Shown here: one piece after another, positions 23,417-33,778 of the stretch
How the letters are laid out: each line of letters starts with the position of its first letter
Numbering within the stretch: the first letter of the stretch is position 1
From: Halocafeteria seosinensis
Lineage: Eukaryota; Sar; Bigyra; Bicosoecida
Direction: 5' to 3'
Assembly (NCBI GenBank): GCA_001687465.1
Contig: LVLI01000393.1
Coordinates: 1-53,740 of the forward strand
DNA: 53,740 nt
Notes under the pieces: generated by a model
The model's input: the letters and a program-made list of their open reading frames with translations, nothing else
Databases searched by the model: none
Told to the model about the DNA's origin: nothing
Made by a program: the position numbers and the translations under genes

Positions 23417-26400
23417 TCAATCTTTAGACTTTATTGCATCACCCTGGTAAGCTAAGAGACTGATTTTGCGGCTGCTTTCAACTGTAATAAAAAATGGTCC
23501 GCTTTTAGGGTAGTATGTTGTCGGAATTATCAATACCTCTTTATTGTCAAGCTGAGGCGCTCCGAAAGGAATAGTAAGCTCGGCATCAATTTCATGGTGC
23601 GCTCTAAATTGCGTCCGGCCAAGCATTCCCTTCTTGCCATCATGAGAACGCGCTTCTTTGCCTACATCACAGGTCACTACATAAAATCCCAGCATTGTGC
23701 CCACGCCATCTTCTCTGAACTTTGCAGCCCACTGAGCTTCCGGCCGATGTAGCGCTATCTTAAGGTTCACCTCCCTTCGAGGACCCACCGGGCGGACGAC
23801 GTAAGCCGGATTTCGCAACCATGAAGCATTCATGTGGGAGCCCCCCGCGGTCTGTTGCAAGGTCCACGAACCAGGGATAGTGAGGTTGTAAGGGTTCGCT
23901 GCGATGTCCGTGGTCTTGAATTCGTATCCCGCATTAGCGCATATGCTCATTTTGAAATCCCCTTCTATGTGTCGGAAACGCATACATGGGTGCACAAGAA
24001 TACCAGTGAAATACTCATCGTCTGAGGTGAGGAACCAGCTTTTTGGTATCCGCAAATGGAAAGATGCGACAGACTCACTGGAGAATTCGGATACTTGGCA
24101 GAATTCTCGAGGACCCACTTCAAGTCGTCGCTTGGGGAATTCTTGGCCATCAGTTTCATCGATCTTCTTTAACGGTCTCGTCGCATATAGCCCTATCATA
24201 TTCCGCTCTCCGTCTTCTCTTTCGTCTCGTCCAATGTTGCCTGTGTCTGTGCGGTTTAATGTTACCACAATATCAATCATACCTTCTGGCCGAGGCTCTT
24301 CTTTCTTATGACCAGCTGTGTTGCCGGCATTACGCCCCATAGATTTTTCTGCTGCATTTACTGGCTGACCCTCAATCGAGATCAGTCTCAGGTGAATCTG
24401 AGGATTCATTCCCCACAAATGATTCACTAACACACTTTCCTTTGTTCCGACGAGTGTGTGTACGGCGGCGGACATCGAAGTATGCAATGGTGCTACACCG
24501 GGGCTGATATAGTCCACGGAGCCGAGAAAAGGAGAAGGTTTAAGGGACGTATCATCTTTCGTAAGCATTCCCCCCGCAGTTCCTGAGTCAATGCGCCAAC
24601 TCCCCTGTAGACTCTCCAAGGAGAGATCTTCAATCTGTTTCGCATGAAGAACTTTGGATGAGACAAGCCTTATAGTAAACGGTCGTTCCAACCCTTCCTG
24701 AATAGAGTAGGGAATAATGACATAACTTTCTTCCGAAGAAAACTGCAAGTCGAGACAAAAGTTGTCAGGAGAAGCAAAGTCATCTCTTTGCCTAAACTGC
24801 TGGAAAGAATTCGGACAGTATTTGGATGCAATGGTACTCTGTGGGCTAGTCATCGTATCAAACACAATGTCACGCTGAGCAGGGTTCCAGACGCGCCCAC
24901 GTTCCCCACGAGGGCGACGAAGAATTAGAAAATGAGAATGGGAGGGGGGAGGCAAGATTGGAGATCCTTGCTCAGTCTTCTCCAAAGCCTCTAACGAGGA
25001 GTTTTCTTTGCTGGGTGCATAGCAGTGCTGCATAAGTGTAACTGCTACGTTAACCAGCCCCTCTTTGGAGCTCGTCTCGTGAGCGACTGTAGCTTGTTGC
25101 TGGTCTTCCGACTCTTGTAGTGCCGCTTTCAGAGCAGCCATCATCGTAGCACGACTAGCTAGCTTTGCGTTCTTGGCATCCATTTTCGGTGCAGGAAGCT
25201 TTATACGAAACTGGGGATTAAAGAAAAACGAGGGGTCTGGGTCCTTGCAGCAAACGTGTCTGGCGACCTGTTGGCGACTGGGAACTATTTGTTCCTGAGA
25301 ATCATCCGGAAACACTCGCGTCGGAGGGCCCGCAGCTGAGCGTCCTTCCCAAGCACCATCTATACCAACAAATTTGGAGGGAGTGTTCCAGAACTTTACG
25401 ATATAGAATTCGTTAAAAGCATCCAAAGCATCTTTCCATTCACACCAGAAATAGTTGTCATCAGAGCGATCGAATTCGGCATCGGGAAGGTCCCATAGAT
25501 GAGCCTCGATTTCAGGATATTCAGCCCATTCCAAGCTGTCATTACTCCAAGCTCCTTTCCATCGACTATTTTCCCAGGGGTTGCGGCACTTTAGTAAACG
25601 AGTTTTCGTTTTACCCGCCACTATAGAGTACACGAGTGGATACACTAAGTTATTTCGTAGGCCGTCTGTAGTATCCTTCGAAGCGCCCCATCCGCCATTG
25701 CATAACTGTGTAGCTAAGCGGCTCTTATCGTGCGACCCTTTGCTGGAAAACGCACTGAATTTTTTATTAGAGGCAACAGATGTTCTCCCACTGGTTTTAC
25801 GTTGCTTATTTGCGACACTCTGGGGACCGCCGGTGGATGCCACTGTTGCTCTAACACTTGTTTGCGGAGCTGAATCTTGCCGTGAGCTTTGCGTTTCATA
25901 AGCCGAGCTCATATCCGATTTCATAGCTAAAACAATATGCCCCTCCTCATGGCACCTCTCGATCATCTCCCACAACTCTAAGCACTGTTCCTCAGACATG
26001 TTGCTGGGGAGCATTACTCTCTCGACAATGCCCCCTGAAAGTTCTGTTAGAGCTTGACACAAGAGACTAGGTGTGTAGCTGCGAGTTGCATCATTGTCGT
26101 CATCCTCCAAGAAAGCCTCAGTAAGAGTTGGTGGTGCAGCATGCATTCGTGCATAGCACCCCAAAAACTTTGCATATGCTTTTTGTAGCAATTGCGGCCA
26201 TAATTCATCGGTATTTCTAGGATGGGAGAATAGAGGAACCTGAGTTTCCGAGTCGAAGGCATAAGGGAGTCGGGTATCGATAGTGATGGGTCTCCATTCT
26301 CCATCGAAAAAAAACCGGCATGTAGCAATTCCGACATCTAGAATGTCTTCGTCAGGCGTCTCCAGTAGACTTTCCAGATGCGTTTCACCAGCGGTTGCAA

Positions 26401-27044
26401 TGGCAGCTACAGCGTTGTAGAACCAAGCGTCGCCAATCCACCCCTGCGGTAGATTCATGCTAGGTCAGCAAAGAGCCCGTCCTCAACAGAAAGCGTTAGA
26501 GGGGAACGCACCAGAGAAAAATTTGTTGCCCGCGGATCAGTTTGAATGACTGTTGGCGTTTCCGAATACTCGTGAGGATATAGCCTGGATCACGCAGAGA
26601 TAGATATTCGGTAATGTACTAGGGATGTCGCAAGAACCGGCTGCCGCACTCACCATATGAGCTTAAAAATGTTTCCCTCCGCACGAGGTGTGCTTCCGCT
26701 ACCTTCGGACGCATCTGCACCAAAGTTGTCCTCTCCTGAAAGGCTCCCAGAGCCATCAGATCGGTTCCGCTTGGGAGACTTCGAGGGCGAAGTACCCATG
26801 GAGCTCAAGAGCTTCGGCGGTGTAGCGTACGCAAACAACGGTGTCGGAGCATTCTGCACGATAAGGACAAGAATGAATACTAATTCGACGTGTGTGAGAG
26901 GAGATAAATGTATAATGAACGTACTTCGCCTGCGTAAATGGACCTGATATTGCCAGCGAAGTGAGGGTCTGCATGCCGCCGATTCCCACTAGCTCGCAGA
27001 CGCTGGACTATGTCCTCCTCTGTTTCCTCCACAAACGAAGACAT
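23417..27044 (-). CDS. Calpain-like protein lacking catalytic Cys and His
   Basis: Four exons (27044-26925, 26853-26654, 26584-26512, 26443-23417) give 1139 residues; introns are 71, 69 and 68 nt. The calpain catalytic fold is clear: GWIGDAWFYNAVAAIA aligns with QGxLGDCWFLAAxAS, and CRNPWENSRWKGAWSNDSLE aligns with the LRNPWG..EWKGxWSDxSxEW segment. The catalytic Cys is Ala (about residue 137) and the GHAYSV histidine site reads PLVYSI (about 400), while the Asn (about 419) is kept. Several C2-like calpain beta-sandwich modules follow (GAWEGRSAAGPP; later repeats ending NPAYVVRP and KSGPFFITVESS). It is probably a pseudo-protease with a scaffold or membrane-binding role. Splicing at 26459 instead of 26443 would restore a Q before GWIGD but leaves a longer intron and loses exon 3 phase. 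A frame continues past the stop. Confidence 0.8.
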
Positions 27045-28035
27045 TGTGAGCTCGCTGATCACTGGCTCTTCCAGTCTATAGCGCCAGCAAATCAACTTGA
27101 AGTGCCTTACAACACCTTGTACACAGCATGGCGAATTAGCGCGCGTCTCTAACGGATGCTCCGGAAGACGTTCACAAGGGACGTTCACAAGCCGGACTGG
27201 GTGACTGGGTAATGCGTGCGTACATGTATAGTAATAAGTAGGCTGTAGGAAAAAGAAAACCAAAAAGAATGCGGCGAAGATCCACGGTGATGCAACAAGT
27301 CATGCTTGGTTCCGCGCAACAGTAGCGATGAGCAGCTTCAACAGCTCATTCGGCTGGTGTGCCACTCAAGCAGGTTTGACTTGAGTGTCGTCGTCGAAGT
27401 CCTCCTTTCCTTTGAGCAATATCAGCCAGGCATGAAAGCAAATGAGCCCGATGAGTGAATGTGGGTCTTTTCGGATGTGCATCAGTCGTAGTGCCGCTGT
27501 CAATCGTGTGGTGGTTAGTGCTGGCACTGCTGGGTGGATGACTCGGCATCATAACTGTTGATCCGATGTACGAGTGCTGTTACAGTAGTTAATCATGTTT
27601 TGTGTAACAATTAAGCATAATGCTATTCAAAGGAAGCACGGAAAGCTATCCACTGCTTGTAGTGGTTGTCGTCTAAAACTGTCGAACTGGTTGTGATAGT
27701 GTCCCAACGAGCTTCATGCTAACTTCTACAAATGTGTGGCACAAACCGAAGTAGATACGTCAGATATATTGACGACTTGTTCTGTTTTAGCATTGCGACC
27801 CACTTTTTACTTTGTACAGTACACGGGGGCGTGCCGGGGACGACGGTACATCCCAAACTCCGTGGGGGTCTACGCGAACATTCGGGCCGCGAGAAATACT
27901 GTATTCATTTTGAAGGAAGTTAATGGATTGACCAGGGCACCTCCAAGAACGTGTTTTTGTATCGTTAAAAGTGCACATACACTTGGGAATAGAGCTTCGT
28001 TTGCAAGAGTTGTGAGTGTTTGCTGACCCATCTAG
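27045..28035. other. Divergent upstream region of calpain-like gene and FNT copy 1
   Basis: A 991-bp head-to-head gap. From 27128 onward it is duplicated upstream of FNT copy 2 (from 29699). Immediately before the FNT ATG a frame is open in register with the FNT (about 27736-28026), separated from it by 24 nt that begin GTGAGT and end CTAG. The corresponding frame is also open in copy 2. No RNA gene was found. Confidence 0.6.
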
Positions 28036-29342
28036 ATGGCGGAAGACGTCCAAGATCGCATACCGGAAGACACCAGGCGTGGGGAACCTGAGCAAGACAC
28101 CACCTCCCATAATGTAAGACGGACACCTTTCAACTCATATGACGAACGTCAGCGCAAGTCTACAGCTCAGCAGGTTGAGATGAGCAAACACATAGGACCG
28201 AACCAAGACCAAGATGCTGAATTCGCGCAGAACGAAGCAGCTTTCGAAAGCGACGGTAAGATTCAGCGGACCGGCGTCGTTCTTGAGTCAGACTTGGAAG
28301 AAGACTACAGAAGAGACATGAAGCATGTGTTGATGACAATGGTCCACCACGGAGTAGAAAATATCCACGGCGCATGGTGGCGCATCGTCCTTCGAGGAGT
28401 CCTTGCAGGTGCTTACATTGGATTCGGAGCAGCGCTTAGTGTAGTTCTCGCTCAAGGAATTGAGTGGGAAGGAAGCCGCCGCTTGATGCTGGGGATTGGG
28501 TTTACTGCTGGGTTCAGCTTGGTGGTTCTTTCTGGTAAGCTAAGAGAACGTGCGACAATAACCTGTTAGAATGTCAGCTGTCATTTAGTGTTGCTGCTGC
28601 AGGAGCTGCGCTGTTTACCGAAATCAACGTCACCATTCCTGTCATGCTCTTAGCACACCGGCGTTCCCCTATTCTAAAAAGTGTTGTGTGGAAGGCGGTC
28701 CGGTTCTGGCTGTTGGCTTTCATTGCCAACATTGTCGGGGGCTTCATCGTCAGCGGTATGATCATAGGTGCAGGAATGTTCCAGACTGACGCTGAACAAG
28801 GTGAACTAAGTGATCAACTGGCTGTTGACGAACTTACAAAAATTGTGAAGAAGAAACTGAGAGACTCGGATAATGGTGCCACCGGTTGGTTTGAAGTACT
28901 TGCTTCTGGTATTGTGGGGAACTGGGTAGTGGGTATGGCGGCAATAAACGCGATGTCCGCACGGACTGTTCCTGGTATCGTTATAGGAGTGTTTATTCCC
29001 GTACTACTATTTGTTTCACTTGGTGCACAACATGGTCCCGTAAACCTAGGTTATTTCGCCTTAGCATCTATTCGGGATGAAAGTGGAATTGAAGCTGACG
29101 ACGTCATTTGGAGAAACCTTATCCCTTCGTACTTAGGTAACTGGCTCGGCGGCATCCTATTTGATGCCGTGACATACTACCTCATTTACATGTGTAACAT
29201 CGATGGCGGTATCCAGGTTGACACTGGTACTGAGCTGGTCCACCAACTCTCTACCAAAGGTAAGCGCAAGCAGGCTGATGTGGAGAACCAAAACGGAAAG
29301 GAAGGAGATGGAGGTAACCAAGTTCACATTGAGCGTGAGTAA
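28036..29342 (+). CDS. Formate/nitrite transporter (FNT) family channel, copy 1
   Basis: Two exons (28036-28534, 28603-29342; 68-nt intron) give 412 residues. A polar N-terminal tail of about 110 residues precedes six hydrophobic segments. FNT landmarks include WWRIVLRGVLAGAYIGFGAA (TM1), GAALFTEINVTIPVMLLAHR (the family's ELFTGN-like break), GNWVVGMAAINAMSARTVPG and GAQHGPVNLGYFALA, which holds the central-pore His of the family (GFEHSVAN in FocA). FNT proteins are pentameric channels for formate, nitrite, lactate or related small anions. The longer N- and C-terminal tails and the loop with KKKLRDSDNG are unlike bacterial members. Copy 2 lies 1.2 kb downstream with about 95% protein identity by my count. 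Substrate unknown. Confidence 0.9.
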
Positions 29343-29453
29343 TTCACGACTAATTTGAATGAAATCCACAAAGGGCATACTGACTACCGGCAACACCACC
29401 ATACTATGGAGTATCGTGCCCCTTGTCTCATCGTCTGTTGAATCATCAGAACC

Positions 29454-29638
29454 TCTCAAAAGTCTATGGAGGGCATACTCCAAACTCTCCGAAAACAAAT
29501 CATTTTCAAAGGATTCAGCGACACAAACAGTGTTAAGTCCATTCTTGACGTATGTCACGTGGCTTGCCACCATTCTGCATCCCCGCTTGTGGTAAACGGG
29601 ATACGCTTGCTGATTGCCCTGTTTGAACACTCCGACCA
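29454..29638 (+). pseudogene. CAND1 exon 3 fragment
   Basis: Gap-free match of 185 bp to 16573-16757 in CAND1, with four substitutions (about 98%), in the same orientation as the parent. Both ends fall inside the parent exon, so it is not a spliced retrocopy and cannot be functional as CAND1. It joins the calpain-gene fragment at a point where both parents share CTCCGAC. Confidence 0.93.
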
Positions 29639-29694
29639 CACCGTTGTTTGCGTAAGCTACACCGCCGAAGCTCTTGAATTCCATGGGTACCTCG
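29638..29694 (+). pseudogene. Inverted fragment of the calpain-like gene exon 2
   Basis: A 57-bp match (four mismatches) to the sense strand of calpain-like exon 2 (26844 down to 26788), now on the plus strand and therefore inverted relative to its parent. It is directly fused to the CAND1 fragment and followed within 5 bp by the copy of the FNT upstream sequence. Confidence 0.85.
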
Positions 29695-29792
29695 TCACAT
29701 GGCGAATGAGCCCGCCTCTGTAACCAATGGACAAGGGACGTTCACAAAGCGGATCCAAGCCAGGCAAGCCTTACCATACATGTACTGACGGT

Positions 29793-29842
29793 GATGCGGT
29801 CAACTTCCCGGCCGGTGGGCTATCTGACACATTTGTGTGTGT
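29793..29842 (-). repeat. Partial inverted copy of the 172-bp repeat
   Basis: Fifty bases match the reverse complement of the left end of the 172-bp repeat, with one mismatch relative to the right-hand copy. The match includes the palindromic CCGGCCGG core and the CA/TG run. The FNT copy 1 upstream region lacks 47 bp of this (29798-29844) exactly: there GATGC is followed directly by AACAAG at 27293/27294. Confidence 0.85.
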
Positions 29843-30395
29843 GCAACAAGTGTCTGTTGGTTCCGCGCAACTGCAGTCAGCGATGAGCAGCTTCCTTGGT
29901 ACGAACAGCTCATTCGGCTGGTATGCCACTCAAACAGGTGTTTTGACTTGAGTGTCGGAGGAGAAGTGCTCCTTTCCTTTGCTGGAGCGATATCAGCCAG
30001 GCATGAAAGCAAATGAGCCCGATGAGTGAGTGTGGGTCTTTCCGGATGTGATGAAGGCACTGCTGGGGTGGATGGCTAGGCATCATGGCTGTTCATCCGA
30101 TGTACGAGTGCTAAAATGAAGGTAATTAATCATGTTGTATGTAACAAGTAAGCATAGGGAGCACGGAACGCTATCCACTGCTTGCAGGGGTCTAAAATTG
30201 TCGAACTGGTTGTGCAAGTTCGGGTCCCAACGAGTGTGCAATGTGTAGACAAACCGAAGTGGACACATCAGGTATATCGACAACTTGTTCTGTTTAAGCA
30301 TTGCGACCCACTTTTTACTTTGTACACGGGGTCGTCGTCCCCGTGGTACTCCGACGACCGTTCCAAGAATTCTGCGCGAACATGCAGAACTATCC

Positions 30396-30415
30396 GTCCG
30401 GGATTCGTCCCGGAC
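30396..30415. promoter_or_regulatory. Perfect 8-bp hairpin with TTCG loop
   Basis: GTCCGGGA pairs with TCCCGGAC around a TTCG loop, about 145 bp upstream of FNT copy 2. It sits in a segment with no counterpart upstream of copy 1. A regulatory role is only a possibility. Confidence 0.45.
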
Positions 30416-30558
30416 AGCGAGAGGAATTCATTCTGAGGGAAGCTAGATGGATTGACAGGGCAACACCGAAAACACGTTTTAGTATCATTAAAAGTGCACA
30501 TACACATGGAAATAGAGCTTCGTTTGCGAGAGTTGTGAGTGTTTGCTGACCCATCTAG

Positions 30559-31859
30559 ATGGCGGAAGACGGCCAAGACCGCGTACCCGAAGACACCAGG
30601 CGTGGGGGACCTGAGCAAGACACCACCTCCCATAATGTAAGACGGACAACTCAAAACTCATACGACGAACATCAGCGCAAGTATACAGCACAGCAGGTTG
30701 AGATGAGCAAACACATAGGACCGAACCAAGACCAAGATGCTGAATTCGCGCAGAACGAAGCAGCTTTCGAAAGCGACGGTAAGATTCAGCGGACCGGCGT
30801 CATTCTTGAGTCAGACTTGAAAGAAGACTACAGAAGAGACATGAAGCATGTGTTGATGACAATGGTCCACCACGGAGTAGAAAATATCCACGGCGCATGG
30901 TGGCGCATCGTCCTTCGAGGAGTCCTTGCAGGTGCTTACATTGGATTCGGAGCAGCGCTTAGTGTAGTTCTCGCTCAAGGAATTGAGTGGGAAGGAAGCC
31001 GCCGCTTGATGCTGGGGATTGGGTTTGCTGCTGGGTTCAGCTTGGTGATCCTTTCTGGTAAGCTAAGAGAACGTGCGACAATAACCTGTTAGAATGTCAG
31101 CTATCATTTAGTTTTGCTGCTCCAGGAGCTGCGCTGTTTACCGAAATCAACGTCACCATTCCTGTCATGCTCTTAGCACACCGGCGTTCCCCTGTTTTAA
31201 AACGTGTTGTGTGGAAGGCGGTCCGGTTCTGGCTGTTGGCTTTCATTGCCAACATTGTAGGGGGCTTCATCGTCAGCGGTATGATCATAGGTGCAGGAAT
31301 GTTCCAGACTGACGCTGAACAAGGTGAACTAAGTGATCAACTGGCTGTTGACGAACTTACAAAAATTGTGAAGAAGAAACTGAGAGACTCGGATAATGGT
31401 GCTACCGGTTGGTTTGAAGTACTTGCTTCTGGTATTGTAGGGAACTGGCTAGTGGGCATGGCGGCAATAAACGCGATGTCCGCACGGACTGTTCCTGGTA
31501 TCGTTATAGGAGTGTTTATTCCCGTACTACTATTTGTTTCACTTGGTGCACAGCATGGTCCGGCAAATCTGGGTTACTTCGCCTTAGCATCTATTCGGGA
31601 TGAAAGTGGAATTGAAGCTGACGACGTCATTTGGGGCAACCGTATCCCTTCGTACTTGGGTAACTGGCTCGGCGCCATCGTATTTGATGCCGTGACATAC
31701 TACCTCATTTACATGTGTAACATCGATGGCGGTATCCAGGTTGACACTGGTACTGAACTGGTCCACCAACTCTCTACCAAAGGTAAGCGCAAGCAGGCTG
31801 ATGTGGAGAACCAAAGCGGAAACGAAGGAGATAGCCAAGTTCACATTGAGCGTGAGTAA
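30559..31859 (+). CDS. Formate/nitrite transporter (FNT) family channel, copy 2
   Basis: Two exons (30559-31057, 31126-31859) with the same intron position and length as copy 1 give 410 residues. All membrane segments and the pore-loop His (GAQHGPANLGYFALA) are kept. Differences from copy 1 cluster in the cytosolic N-terminus (for example RRTTQNSYDEHQRKYTAQQ against RRTPFNSYDERQRKSTAQQ) and in loops; two residues are missing near the C-terminus. The third-position pattern and intact frame indicate both copies are under selection. The gene arose by tandem duplication of about 2.3 kb (27128-29447 to 29699-31964). Its upstream region differs from copy 1 by indels, so expression may differ. Confidence 0.9.
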
Positions 31860-32475
31860 TTCACGACTAATTTGAATGAAATCCACAAAGGGCATACTGA
31901 CTGCCGGCAACACCACCATACTATGGAGAATCGTAACCCTTGTCTCATCGTCTGTTTAATCATCGTATAACGCTGATCGAGAGATGTATGGTATAATTCA
32001 ACATAGGCTCAATATGGTATGGCTGCAAAACACCTTTTGTGAAGTACACTTCTTGTCATTGTTGCCAGCCTTAAAAGCGAAGACGCATCATGGTTTTTGT
32101 CGCAACGCCGTATTATTATGTTGTAACACTCTCGTGCAAGGATTTTCGACATGGAGTCTACGCTATACGATGGAGAAATGCCTGGCACGCCAACTTCAAC
32201 CTACTACGGACTGCCTAAAGACAGCATAGTTCATTCTTAAACGTAGTGGTTGAAACAAAATAAAAGGCGGTCAGACAGTCTCCTTCATTCAATTACTCAT
32301 TGTATTGCTATCAACTTGAGGAAAAAAGATAGAGATTGCAAAGCGAAGAGGGATTTTCCCAGCGGGATTTCTATGACCTTTTTTGCTCGCCTTTGACCTC
32401 CCCTCGGATAGGACCCACTGTTCGTACTTCAACTAAGCGCCGGTGTGCGTTCTCTTTGGTCGTTAATATAGTATC
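31860..32475. other. Spacer between FNT copy 2 and coiled-coil gene
   Basis: A 616-bp gap. The first 105 bp match the 3' flank of FNT copy 1; homology ends at about 31964. An AATAAA-like motif (AAATAAAAGG) lies near 32259. No gene or RNA supported. Confidence 0.5.
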
Positions 32476-33684
32476 ATGGAGTTCTATCCCTCGCCCTCCT
32501 CGGCCTCATATTGCTCTCAAGGAGTATCTTCGTCCGGAGTGACCGCCACATCACGACAACAGAGCTCCTGTGGAGCACAAGCTCAGATTTTCTCCTCCCC
32601 GGAACCTGCCGGAGCGCATCGGGACATTACCTTTCGTGATCGTTCCAATACAGTGCACCATCGTGACGGCAGCACTAGTGCATGCAACCAACGAAATGAT
32701 ACGAATGGAAGTGGCCGCCAATTTGCTGCAAATACGCTTTCTTTGGGCTCGAAAGTGAACAGCACCGGTGGGAAACGCAACGACTTTGGACGGAGAAAGT
32801 TGGCTTCTAAACGACATGCTGACGATATGCCCATGTCTATCCATGCTTTTTCCTCATCAGGGAATGGCTACGACGGTCTACTGACCAGTTCGCACTTTAG
32901 TGCAGAAGATGAGAATAGTGAAGATTTTGGTCTGCGAGACGATGCTGTCTGTCTAATTAAAAGGGTGAAGTACGTATGAGCGGTCTTCGTATACGACTGA
33001 CATGGATTGGTTCTTAACGAAATGATGTGACATACAGAGCGGAAGAAACGGATGATGAAGGTGAGAATTCAGCCAATAAGAAGGTATTCACAGAGGCTGA
33101 TTTATCGGTTGAGCAGCAGCGACATCAGGCTGACTTGGCGCGGTTAGAGTGAGTCAAACCTGAAATGGAATTGCTGATAATGTAAACAGCGAACATTTTG
33201 ATAAATTGTGCAGGACACAAGCTGAGCTATACTCAATAAGGAAAGAAAGGGAGGTGAGAAACTTGAAGGAAGAACTGGAGGAGAGTAAGGCCTCCATTCG
33301 AGGGATGAGACAACTTATCGAGGCCGCCGCGTCCGAGCGCGGGAAGTTACAAAGTGAGAATAAGGTGTTAAAACGAGCAGTTGCTACCCAAAATCAGCAA
33401 ATTTCTCAATGCAATCACTCAATCGAAGTACGTGCCCTTTTGTAGATGTATATTTCATTATTGTACTTAGACCGATCTCTTTACTACAGGAGAAAGACAA
33501 GACTATCCAGGAACAACGCGAGCAACTCGGTTACCTGCGGCAACTGACGATGCAGCTATTGACGAGTTTGCAAGAACAGCCCGGTGCAGGTTCTGACAAC
33601 TCGGCCAGGGACGATGGCGACGACGATGGGGGTCCTAGTGCCCCGGGTAATGATAACGGACCATTCTTCGGAACGGTGCACTGA
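32476..33684 (+). CDS. Coiled-coil protein with low-complexity N-terminus, hypothetical
   Basis: Four exons (32476-32969, 33038-33148, 33214-33427, 33490-33684) join in frame to 337 residues; introns are 68, 65 and 62 nt. The N-terminal 160 residues are rich in S, G and N and probably disordered. The C-terminal half is a coiled coil (AELYSIRKEREVRNLKEELE; IEAAASERGKLQSENKVLKR; QEQREQLGYLRQLTMQLLTS), ending in an acidic DDGDDDGG tail. The layout (disordered basic region then a leucine-rich helix) could suit a DNA-binding or scaffold protein, but no bZIP basic region is clear, so function stays unknown. It is convergent with the giant gene at 33779, 94 bp away. Confidence 0.7.
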
Positions 33685-33778
33685 GGTGATTGTAGTGCTC
33701 TCAAAAGATGTCTAAGGAGATACATATAATTTGCGGTTAGTCAATGGCTAAGACACCGTGTTCATATCTATATGGGCA

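Larger units (their letters stand above)
29343..30558. other. Duplication junction and upstream region of FNT copy 2
   Basis: The order is: 3' flank matching that of FNT copy 2 (to about 29447), a CAND1 fragment (29454-29638), an inverted calpain-gene fragment (29638-29694), then from 29699 a diverged copy of the sequence at 27128 onward. Within the latter, a 47-bp segment (29798-29844) absent from copy 1 matches the terminal repeat in inverted orientation. A perfect 8-bp hairpin lies at 30396-30415. A frame in register with FNT copy 2 is open at 30301-30549. Confidence 0.75.

Noticed and set aside
27346-27552. Minus-strand frame partly conserved upstream of both FNT copies (also 29800-30060)
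   Set aside because: The conservation follows from the duplication itself; frames differ by indels and have no shared start or ending.
29157-29684. 175-codon minus-strand frame between the FNT genes
   Set aside because: It is antisense to the FNT end and to the CAND1 fragment; the same antisense frame exists opposite the CAND1 parent at 16414-16974, so it is a copied shadow.
31984-32229. 81-codon plus-strand frame after FNT copy 2
   Set aside because: No motif, no intron, AT-rich spacer composition, and it lies just past the end of the duplicated unit.
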